From positions 25,839-89,838 of IMG/VR virus record IMGVR_UViG_3300032313_000664: a stretch of DNA of 64,000 nt, one strand, 5' to 3'. Source of the DNA: a virus. Shown one piece after another: positions 58,248-64,000 of the stretch. The notes beneath the pieces were generated by a model. The model did not search any database and was not told the DNA's origin. It saw nothing but the letters and a program-made list of their open reading frames with translations. Position numbers and translations under genes: made by a program. Within the stretch, counting starts at the first letter, position 1. Every line of letters starts with the position of its first letter.

Positions 58248-60039
58248 TTATGCCGACCTTATTGATATGCTTGACGGCGAAGAGTTTGACGAAAAGCCAG
58301 TCGATCTAAAAACATTTGCTACCCATCCAGAGTACCTAGGACTTCCACCTCTTTCAGAGTACCAGTATACATTAATTGAAAAAAGTTCTCAGATATATAA
58401 AGAGTCAACTCTAATTAAATTGTTTGGCGAAGAAGAAGGAAAGATAAGGTTTAAGCAAACTGCTAATGAAGTTGTTGCTCAGCTAGGTAAGGGAAGCGGA
58501 AAAGATTACTGCTCAACTATTGCTGTATCATATATAGTTTATTTGTTGTTGTGTTTAAAAGACCCAGCAACATATTATGGTAAGCCTCCAGGAGATAGCA
58601 TTGATATTATTAATATTGCTATTAACTCACAACAAGCAAGCAACGTTTTCTTTAAAGGATTTAAAACACGCATTGAAAAGTCTCCGTGGTTTGCGGGCAA
58701 GTACAGCGACAAGGCTGCTGAAATTAAATTTGATAAAGCAATAACAGTACATTCTGGTCACTCTGAGCGTGAAGCTTGGGAAGGGTATAACGTTATTGTT
58801 GTTATTCTTGATGAGATTTCAGGCTTTGCAATTGAAAATACTACGGGTCATGATCAGGCTAAGACTGGTGGCGCTATATATGATATGTATAGAGCATCAG
58901 TAGATTCTCGTTTTCCTGATTTTGGTAAAGTTATTTTGCTTTCCTTCCCAAGATATAAGAATGATTATATACAGCAAAGATACGATGCTGTTGTGGCTCA
59001 GAAGGAAACTATAGTTAGAGAACATAAATTTAAAATGGATACAGATCTTCCAGATGGTACAGAGGGAAATGAATTTGAAGTACAATGGGAAGAAGACCAC
59101 ATCTTATCTTACAAGATACCAAAGGTGTATGCTCTAAAACGCCCCACATGGGAAGTTAATCCAGTAAGAACCATTGATGATTTTAAAGTTGCATTTTTTA
59201 CAAACCCAACAGATGCTCTTTCTAGATTTGCATGCATGCCGCCAGAAGCAGTCGACGCATTCTTTAAGTCAAGAGAAAAAGTTGAAAAGGCGTTTAATAA
59301 AGGCCACTTAGCAGTAGACACATTTGGAAGACTAGAAGAATGGTTTATACCAGATCCAGATAAAAAATATTTCTTGCACGTAGACTTAGCTCAAAAGCAT
59401 GACCATTGTGCAGTTGCAATGGGGCATGTAAATAGATGGGTTAATGTTAAAGTAACCGACACATACTCTCAACCAGCACCGATTGTTGAGATAGACGCAG
59501 TAAGATACTGGACACCAACAGCAGATAAGTCTGTTGATTTTACAGAAGTTAAAGATTATATTTTATCACTTAGAACAAGAGGCTTTAACATAAGCGTTTG
59601 TACCTTTGACAGATGGAATTCTCATGATATGATGCAACAACTAAAACAATACGGCATCAATACAGAAATTCTATCTGTCGCTAAAAAACATTACGATGAC
59701 ATGGCGATGGTTGTGCTAGAAGAAAGACTGACTGGCCCACACATTCAATTATTAATTGATGAACTACTTCAGTTAAGAATTATGAGGGACAAAGTTGATC
59801 ACCCTAGAAAGGGATCAAAAGACTTGGCGGATGCTGTATGCGGTGCTATTTATAATGCTATAAGTAGAACTAGATTTGACTCTAATCAAGAAGTAAACGT
59901 TCACACATATGAATCAATGACTTTTGATAATGATTTTGGTGTAGAGCCTGACGGAGAAACGTCTACATTTAATATGATAAGGGCACCACGTATGCCAGAA
60001 AACTTAAAAGACGCAATGGACAGGATGATGATAATATGA
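58237..60039 (+). CDS. Terminase large subunit
   Basis: The 600-residue protein has the packaging ATPase with Walker A (QLGKGSGKDY) near residue 82-91 and Walker B (VVVILDEISGF) near 187-197, and a C-terminal nuclease with FLHVDLAQKHDHCAVAMGH near 379, VCTFDRWNSHDMMQQLKQYGIN near 448-470 and KDLADAVCGAIYNA near 528-542, each with a metal-binding Asp. It pumps DNA into the head and cuts it. A tRNA block follows. Residues after about 550 are not typical of the family. Confidence 0.9.
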   Translation: MSFDYADLIDMLDGEEFDEKPVDLKTFATHPEYLGLPPLSEYQYTLIEKSSQIYKESTLIKLFGEEEGKIRFKQTANEVVAQLGKGSGKDYCSTIAVSYIVYLLLCLKDPATYYGKPPGDSIDIINIAINSQQASNVFFKGFKTRIEKSPWFAGKYSDKAAEIKFDKAITVHSGHSEREAWEGYNVIVVILDEISGFAIENTTGHDQAKTGGAIYDMYRASVDSRFPDFGKVILLSFPRYKNDYIQQRYDAVVAQKETIVREHKFKMDTDLPDGTEGNEFEVQWEEDHILSYKIPKVYALKRPTWEVNPVRTIDDFKVAFFTNPTDALSRFACMPPEAVDAFFKSREKVEKAFNKGHLAVDTFGRLEEWFIPDPDKKYFLHVDLAQKHDHCAVAMGHVNRWVNVKVTDTYSQPAPIVEIDAVRYWTPTADKSVDFTEVKDYILSLRTRGFNISVCTFDRWNSHDMMQQLKQYGINTEILSVAKKHYDDMAMVVLEERLTGPHIQLLIDELLQLRIMRDKVDHPRKGSKDLADAVCGAIYNAISRTRFDSNQEVNVHTYESMTFDNDFGVEPDGETSTFNMIRAPRMPENLKDAMDRMMII

Positions 60040-60284
60040 GTACGTATCAAGAAAAAGCAAAAGAATGTAAGTGTTGCGGAAAGCATGTTCCGCTTCCTAC
60101 TGTATTAAAAGAATATAATGAAATAGTTTTATGTCCAACAACATTTTCTAATGTAGTTGAATATAAAAGAATATGGATAGCCTCTGGGAAAAGACCAATG
60201 GGAAATATTCGTAAACATTTTTCAGAATATGTACAGCAAATAGTTGAAGCAACTATTGACAAAAATGAAGACGGCACGTTATAA
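60036..60284 (+). CDS. Small Cys-rich protein
   Basis: The 82-residue protein starts on the ATGA overlap with the terminase. MSTYQEKAKECKCCGKHVPLP gives Cys11, Cys13, Cys14 and His17, and LCPTTF gives one more Cys, so a single zinc knuckle is likely. RPMGNIRKHFSEYVQQIVEATI is helical. The last codons overlap the -10 of the tRNA promoter. Function unknown. Confidence 0.55.
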   Translation: MSTYQEKAKECKCCGKHVPLPTVLKEYNEIVLCPTTFSNVVEYKRIWIASGKRPMGNIRKHFSEYVQQIVEATIDKNEDGTL

Positions 60285-60285
60285 T
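60256..60285 (+). promoter_or_regulatory. tRNA promoter
   Basis: TTGACA (60256-60261), 18 bases, TATAAT (60280-60285), both perfect. The first tRNA begins at 60296, about 4 bases after the predicted start. The boxes lie in the coding end of the preceding gene. Confidence 0.8.
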
Positions 60286-60295
60286 AGACTTCTAA

Positions 60296-60369
60296 GCAAC
60301 AATAGCTTAGTTGGTTAAAGCCCCGAACTCATAATTCGGTAATCGTAGGTTCAAGTCCTACTTGTTGCA
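60296..60369 (+). tRNA. tRNA with CAT anticodon (Met or Ile2)
   Basis: A complete cloverleaf: acceptor GCAACAA (60296-60302) with TTGTTGC (60362-60368); anticodon stem CCGAA/TTCGG (60323-60327/60335-60339) with anticodon CAT at 60330-60332; T arm GTAGG-TTCAAGT-CCTAC. CCA is not encoded. It could be elongator Met or a lysidine-modified Ile tRNA reading ATA. Confidence 0.9.
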
Positions 60370-60381
60370 CGAAAGGTTAAT

Positions 60382-60690
60382 ATGGATAACGAAGATAAAA
60401 TGGAATACTATCTTTCAATAGGTGCCATAGAGTTATCTGGAATGGACGAGGATGGCGAATTCATATTTAACATAACAGACAGAGCAAAAAAGCTTGCACC
60501 AGAACTTTGGCGGGCACACGAAGAGCATGTTAATGAGTCATTAGTTTCTCTATATAATAAAGGATTAATTAATGTAACATACAATGATAATCTTGAAGCA
60601 ATAATTGAGATGTCTGATGAGGGAAAAAAAGTAGCAAAAGAGATGGGCTTAGTTGAAATGGATATGGACATAGATATTCCAAATGATTAA
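60382..60690 (+). CDS. Winged-helix-like protein between tRNA genes
   Basis: The 102-residue acidic protein MDNEDKMEYYLSIGAIELSGMDEDGEFIFNITDRAKKLAPELWRAHEEHVNESLVSLYNKGLINVTYNDN has the helix-strand order of a winged helix (LYNKGLINVTYN, then a beta wing). It is common after terminase genes in some actinobacterial phages. It is probably a DNA-binding regulator of unknown target. It lies between the first tRNA and the other three. Confidence 0.55.
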   Translation: MDNEDKMEYYLSIGAIELSGMDEDGEFIFNITDRAKKLAPELWRAHEEHVNESLVSLYNKGLINVTYNDNLEAIIEMSDEGKKVAKEMGLVEMDMDIDIPND

Positions 60691-60695
60691 GACAA

Positions 60696-60768
60696 GCCTT
60701 CGTAGCTCAGGGGATAGAGCGAGACTCTTCTAAGGTCTGCGTCGCAGGTTCGATCCCTGCCGAGGGCA
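60696..60768 (+). tRNA. tRNA-Arg (TCT)
   Basis: Acceptor GCCTTCG (60696-60702) pairs with CGAGGGC (60761-60767), with one G-T pair. The anticodon stem AGACT/GGTCT holds anticodon TCT at 60729-60731, which reads AGA and AGG. The T arm is GCAGG-TTCGATC-CCTGC. CCA is not encoded. Confidence 0.9.
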
Positions 60769-60772
60769 CAAT

Positions 60773-60843
60773 GCGGATGTTGCATATTGGTAGTGCCTCT
60801 GCCTTCCAAGCAGAAGGGGTGAGTTCGATTCTCATCATCCGCT
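60773..60843 (+). tRNA. tRNA-Gly (TCC)
   Basis: Acceptor GCGGATG (60773-60779) pairs with CATCCGC (60836-60842). Anticodon stem TCTGC/GCAGA carries anticodon TCC at 60805-60807, reading GGA and GGG. GGA is abundant in the glycine-rich adhesins. CCA is not encoded. Confidence 0.9.
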
Positions 60844-60847
60844 CTCT

Positions 60848-60918
60848 TTCTCACTCGTCCAACGGCAGGACATCGCCCTTTGGAGGCGAGAATCGTGGTT
60901 CGAATCCATGGTGAGAAG
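60848..60918 (+). tRNA. tRNA-Gln (TTG)
   Basis: Acceptor TTCTCAC (60848-60854) pairs with GTGAGAA (60911-60917). The anticodon stem TCGCC/GGCGA carries anticodon TTG at 60880-60882, reading CAA. CCA is not encoded. Only 4 bases separate it from the Gly tRNA. Confidence 0.85.
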
Positions 60919-60928
60919 CTAAAAAAAA

Positions 60929-60937
60929 TGATATACT
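60929..60937 (+). promoter_or_regulatory. Extended -10 promoter after the tRNA cluster
   Basis: TGaTATACT, the same element as at 6029. No good -35 is present. The leader runs to an AAGGAG site before the ATG at 60972. Confidence 0.5.
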
Positions 60938-60971
60938 AATCATAAGCAGTACAAAAACAAGGAGAAATAAA

Positions 60972-61184
60972 ATGAGCGTTTTAAAAAAGATTAAAGATTT
61001 TCTTGGAGTTAAAGAAGATACTTATAACGTAAAGATGGATGAAGTTTTAGCACCAGCAAAGAAAGCACCAGCAAAGAAGGTTGCCAAGAAGGCTCCCGCA
61101 AAGAAAGTAACTAAGAAAGCACCAGCCAAGAAGGTTGCTAAAAAAGCGCCAACTAAGAAGTCTGCAATTAAGAAGCCAATGTAA
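60972..61184 (+). CDS. Histone-H1-like Lys/Ala/Pro-rich protein
   Basis: The 70-residue protein has an N-terminal helix (SVLKKIKDFLGVKEDTYNV) and then repeats of the form APAKK, VAKK and VTKKAPAKK. These repeats match the H1-like tails of bacterial HU/Hc1 and AlgP-type proteins, which bind DNA non-specifically. It has an AAGGAG site and its own promoter. It overlaps the next gene by one base. It may compact phage DNA or coat host DNA. Confidence 0.65.
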   Translation: MSVLKKIKDFLGVKEDTYNVKMDEVLAPAKKAPAKKVAKKAPAKKVTKKAPAKKVAKKAPTKKSAIKKPM

Positions 61185-61591
61185 TGTACGAATACTACGT
61201 TAAAAAAGTAGAAGCTGTAGTCGACGGGGACACAATTGATGTTCTCATTGACTTAGGTTTTGATATATTGTTTGCATCAAGAGTAAGACTGGCTGGAATT
61301 GATACTCCAGAATCCAGAACAAAGGACCTAGCAGAAAAGAAGCTTGGACTTGAAGCAAAGGAATACCTTAAGTCTAAATTAAAAGACGCCAAGGACGTAA
61401 GAATCAAAACAGAAAAGATGGACTCATCTGAAAAGTATGGAAGAATCCTAGGATGGATTTTTGTTGACGATCAAAAAGTTTCGATTAACGAGCAGATGAT
61501 TACAGATGGACATGCGTGGGGATACCTAGGAGATACCAAAGTTAAAGACTTCCAGGCTTTAGCAAAGGCAAGAGCAAAGTCTGGTAAATAA
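61184..61591 (+). CDS. Thermonuclease-like (SNase) protein
   Basis: The 135-residue protein has VEAVVDGDTIDVLIDLG, then RVRLAGIDTPESRTKD and KYGRILGWIFVD, the three-part signature of staphylococcal nuclease-like enzymes (Arg of RLAGIDTPE, Asp of VDGDT, second Arg of YGRILG). No signal peptide is seen, so it should act inside the cell, on DNA or RNA. It starts on the last base of the H1-like gene, so both may act on host DNA. Confidence 0.8.
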   Translation: MYEYYVKKVEAVVDGDTIDVLIDLGFDILFASRVRLAGIDTPESRTKDLAEKKLGLEAKEYLKSKLKDAKDVRIKTEKMDSSEKYGRILGWIFVDDQKVSINEQMITDGHAWGYLGDTKVKDFQALAKARAKSGK

Positions 61592-61601
61592 ATATCAGTT
61601 A

Positions 61602-61610
61602 TGCTATAAT
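61602..61610 (+). promoter_or_regulatory. Extended -10 promoter for the heat-shock gene
   Basis: TGcTATAAT with a consensus -10 (61605-61610). The leader runs about 50 bases to an AAGGAG site before the ATG at 61666. Confidence 0.6.
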
Positions 61611-61665
61611 TATTTTACATCCGCCTTATGGGGATGCTAAACTAACTCGCTTAAAAGGAGCAAAA

Positions 61666-62085
61666 ATGGTAAATACACTCATGGGATCTATCTTCACAGA
61701 TCCTTTTTTTATTGGCTTTAATCGTGAAATGGAAAGAATGGCACATGTCCATCAGGCTGCAACACGCCAGACATATCCACCATATGATGTTTTAAAGCTA
61801 GACGAAGATACATATCAGGTATCAATTGCAGTAGCAGGATTCACAAAAGATGATATTGATGTTTCAGTAGACAACGGAACACTTATTATTAAGGGTGAAA
61901 TCACAGAGGTTACAGACGGCGAATATCTACATAAAGGTATTGCTGCACGTAAATTCACAAGAACATTTGGGCTTGGCGAATATATGGAGGTAACTGGAGC
62001 TTCAATCGAAGACGGAATGTTAAACATTAATGTAGACAGAATCATTCCAGAAGAAAAGAAGCCAAAGGTCATTAAGATCAAATAG
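61666..62085 (+). CDS. Small heat-shock protein (Hsp20)
   Basis: The 139-residue protein has a short N-terminal arm and an alpha-crystallin domain (about 40-139): PPYDVLKLDEDTYQVSIAVAGFTKDDIDVSVDNGTLIIKGEI, FTRTFGLGEYMEVTGASIEDGMLNINVDRIIPEE and the terminal IKIK, like the IXI motif. It would hold unfolding proteins in the host during infection. Similar genes occur in cyanophages and other aquatic phages. It has its own promoter. Confidence 0.85.
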   Translation: MVNTLMGSIFTDPFFIGFNREMERMAHVHQAATRQTYPPYDVLKLDEDTYQVSIAVAGFTKDDIDVSVDNGTLIIKGEITEVTDGEYLHKGIAARKFTRTFGLGEYMEVTGASIEDGMLNINVDRIIPEEKKPKVIKIK

Positions 62086-62154
62086 TCTTTGGTTCGCTAC
62101 CGAAGGAGACCTGAGCAAGTCATGAAAAGGCTCATTTAACTTAAAGGATATGTA

Positions 62155-62343
62155 ATGCCAGTATACGAATACAAGTGCTCATATGATGATGCACACCCAA
62201 CAATGTCAGTACATAGATCTATTGTTGATAATGATCCAGGCTACACATGTGTTGAATGTGAGTCAGAAATGACTAGACACTTTACTCCATTTGGTATACA
62301 GTTTAAAGGTAATGGCTTTTATAAAACAGATAATCCTAAATAG
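62155..62343 (+). CDS. FmdB-like zinc-ribbon protein
   Basis: The 62-residue protein MPVYEYKCSYDDAHPTMSVHRSI ends with YTCVECESEMTRHFTPFGIQFKGNGFYKTDNP. The MPVYEY start, C..C pair and FKG.GFY.TD end are those of the FmdB/CxxC_CxxC_SSSS family. The first Cys pair is CSYDDAH, with Cys8 and a His in place of the usual second Cys. Cellular relatives are common in actinobacteria. Function unknown, perhaps regulatory. Confidence 0.7.
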   Translation: MPVYEYKCSYDDAHPTMSVHRSIVDNDPGYTCVECESEMTRHFTPFGIQFKGNGFYKTDNPK

Positions 62344-62348
62344 TTAAG

Positions 62349-62357
62349 TGGTATAAT
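62349..62357 (+). promoter_or_regulatory. Extended -10 promoter for the secreted protein
   Basis: TGgTATAAT, consensus -10 (62352-62357). An AGGAGAT site (62388-62394) stands 8 bases before the TTG at 62401. Confidence 0.6.
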
Positions 62358-62400
62358 TATTAAGTAAGCAAAGATATTGCATTACTTAGGAGATACCTAG

Positions 62401-64000
62401 TTGACTAGAAAGTTACAGTATTTTTTAACCAGCCTTTTTATAATCGGCTGGCTTTTCCTTTTTAGCCCTAACTTTGCTAATGCTAATGAGCCACCAGCCC
62501 CCTCAGAGCAAGTTGTTGTAAGCCCAGCACAGCAAGCGGTCAATACAGCAATCGCAACTGCAACGACAGAAGTTGCACAAGCCGCAGCTGCATCGGATAC
62601 AGCAACAGTAACAATAGCAACTGCGGTCCAAGCAGTAACAGCATCTAATACAGCCGTAGCTGCAGCAAATACTGCGGTTACTGCGGCAACTACTGCAGTA
62701 GCAGAAGTTTCAAATGTATCAACAGTTGTAGAAACTGCAACGGCAGTTGTTCAAGCAATTACTTCAACAGTAGCATCAGTTACACAAGCCGTAGCCGCAA
62801 TACCAGTAACAGCCACAACTCAAACACCAGAGGTTGCTACGGCGCAAGAAGTTGTTACAGTGGCAGCCACAGTTGTTGAATCTGCAACTACATCATTAAC
62901 ACAAGCAGTTGCCACGGCAGCAACTCCAGTAGGATCCCCTGTTCCGTCTGTTACTGTAGAGCAAGTTTCTACAGCAATTGCAACAGAGGTTGCTCAATCA
63001 GAAACAGCAACAGTTTTAGTTCAATCAGCACAGACAGCAATAGATACGGCTACTACAACAGTTGCTACAGCAACTACGGCAGTAGCAGCAGTAACACCTG
63101 CACGGACAGAGGCTCAAACACAATTAACTCAAGCAAATGTAGCAATTAATAACGCACAGGATGCAGTTAATGCTCTTGCAGCAACTATTGGCACTACAAC
63201 AAATGTTTTAGCAAACACAGATGATGCGGGTGTACGCATGAATCTACCATTTAATTTACAAATGGGCGGGGTAACATATAACAATGTTTATGTTGGATCA
63301 AATGCAACTATTACTTTTGGAGTAAACGAAGGTGGAACTTATCATACTACTCCCAATGCACCTTCTATATCTATAGCAGGATACGACTGGACTACTTGGA
63401 GTAATGGATCTGGAATTACATACTCAACAACTACTAATACACTTAGTGTTGCTTGGGACCTTAGAGTATTTCCACTAACTACCGCCGAGACACAAATGAC
63501 TCAAGTTAGATTTAATGCGGATGTTAATCCTTCAGATGGTGCATGGCAAGCAGACGTTAGCGTAACTGGTCCTATTCCAAATGGGGCTAGGTTTAATGTA
63601 AGAGAGGCTACTGGAGGTACATTAACTCCTATTGTTAATACAAGCACTACAACAGGGTTTACTGGAACAATTAGTCAAGGATCTCCATTTACTCCCACTC
63701 CTGATCCAGACAATGCGACAGTCTTGGCAGCAATTGATACAGCAAATGCACAAATTGCTACATTAAACTCAGCAGTTACAGCTATTGTTGCAACAAATAC
63801 AGCAAATACAAATACAGTTATTGCACCAATTGCAACTGTTTCACAAAATACTGTAACGGCACTAGCAGCAGCAAGCACAACATTAACTGAAAAGGTGGCA
63901 GACCTTGCAATTGTTTCTACAGCCGTAGAAAAAGTAACTACCGCACCTACAATAGTAGCAGCAGCACAAACAGTAATTGATGCAGTTCCTGCACCTGCAC
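62401..64000 (+). CDS. Secreted Ala/Thr/Val-rich surface protein (3'-partial)
   Basis: The start is TTG, after an AGGAGAT ribosome site and an extended -10 promoter. The frame stays open to the window edge (at least 533 residues). The N-terminus is a Sec signal peptide: basic TRK, a hydrophobic core (SLFIIGWLFLF) and a cleavage site after ANA at residue 28. Residues about 40-270 are Ala, Thr and Val in a heptad-like rhythm (for example TAVAAANTAVTAA), a coiled-coil stalk. About 275-405 is a beta domain with GGVTYNNVYVGSNATITFG, like domains of bacterial surface proteins. The stalk then resumes. It should be exported by the host. Role unknown, perhaps exclusion or adhesion. It is easily missed because of its TTG start and its lack of a stop. 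Confidence 0.75.
   Translation, partial: MTRKLQYFLTSLFIIGWLFLFSPNFANANEPPAPSEQVVVSPAQQAVNTAIATATTEVAQAAAASDTATVTIATAVQAVTASNTAVAAANTAVTAATTAVAEVSNVSTVVETATAVVQAITSTVASVTQAVAAIPVTATTQTPEVATAQEVVTVAATVVESATTSLTQAVATAATPVGSPVPSVTVEQVSTAIATEVAQSETATVLVQSAQTAIDTATTTVATATTAVAAVTPARTEAQTQLTQANVAINNAQDAVNALAATIGTTTNVLANTDDAGVRMNLPFNLQMGGVTYNNVYVGSNATITFGVNEGGTYHTTPNAPSISIAGYDWTTWSNGSGITYSTTTNTLSVAWDLRVFPLTTAETQMTQVRFNADVNPSDGAWQADVSVTGPIPNGARFNVREATGGTLTPIVNTSTTTGFTGTISQGSPFTPTPDPDNATVLAAIDTANAQIATLNSAVTAIVATNTANTNTVIAPIATVSQNTVTALAAASTTLTEKVADLAIVSTAVEKVTTAPTIVAAAQTVIDAVPAPA
62429..62460 (+). terminator. Hairpin with T-rich tail inside the secreted-protein gene (candidate attenuator)
   Basis: CCAGCC (62429-62434) pairs with GGCTGG (62446-62451) across an 11-base loop, and CTTTTCCTTTTT follows. 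It has the look of a terminator, but lies in the signal-peptide codons. It could attenuate transcription, or be an accident of the codons for the hydrophobic core. Confidence 0.35.

Overview
This 64 kb window is part of the genome of a tailed double-stranded DNA phage. It carries a portal, an HK97-type protease and capsid, a tape measure with a frameshifted tail chaperone, small and large terminase subunits and a full replication set. Every gene that I can support lies on the + strand. The DNA is AT-rich, genes are packed with TAATG or ATGA overlaps, and I see no sheath or contractile-tail gene, so a long non-contractile (siphovirus) tail is likely. The host is probably an actinobacterium, perhaps a freshwater planktonic one with an AT-rich genome. 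That rests on several leaderless promoters, an FmdB-type zinc ribbon, a PASTA-like domain and a phage DnaE, and it is an inference, not a proof.

Layout: 1-16.1 kb is an unusually long array of tail-fibre and adhesin genes with small assembly-chaperone-like genes. It includes two glycine-rich adhesins, two LamG-like proteins, and a collagen-like fibre ending in a cupredoxin domain with all four type-1 copper ligands. Cargo genes sit inside the array: a Cys-rich barrel fused to a methyltransferase, a multi-pass DUF401-like transporter with its own hairpin-bounded unit, and a family 2 glycosyltransferase. 16.1-25.3 kb holds portal, protease/scaffold, capsid, head-tail connectors, tail tube and tail chaperones. 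25.3-44.0 kb holds the 2139-residue tape measure, tail-tip proteins and large Fn3, PASTA and repeat-rich tail proteins.

A promoter, operator and terminator knot at 44.0 kb separates virion genes from the replication block (44.1-57.7 kb). That block encodes a phosphoesterase, small zinc proteins, DnaB-like helicase, DnaG-like primase, ssDNA-binding protein, DnaE polymerase, MazG-like hydrolase, RecA/UvsX, two candidate resolvases, a Cas4-like nuclease and a methyltransferase. Terminase genes follow (57.7-60.0 kb). Then come four tRNA genes (CAT, TCT, TCC, TTG anticodons), a histone-H1-like protein, a thermonuclease, a small heat-shock protein and an FmdB-like zinc ribbon. A TTG-started, signal-peptide-bearing Ala/Thr/Val-rich protein runs off the right edge.

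Virion genes are translationally coupled within blocks. Sigma-70-like promoters with a 17-base spacer punctuate the window, and at least four place the start codon at the predicted transcription start, so those mRNAs are probably leaderless. A -1 frameshift makes the long tail chaperone, and an internal GTG start probably makes a free scaffold from the protease gene. I found no lysis genes, integrase, RNA polymerase or CRISPR array.
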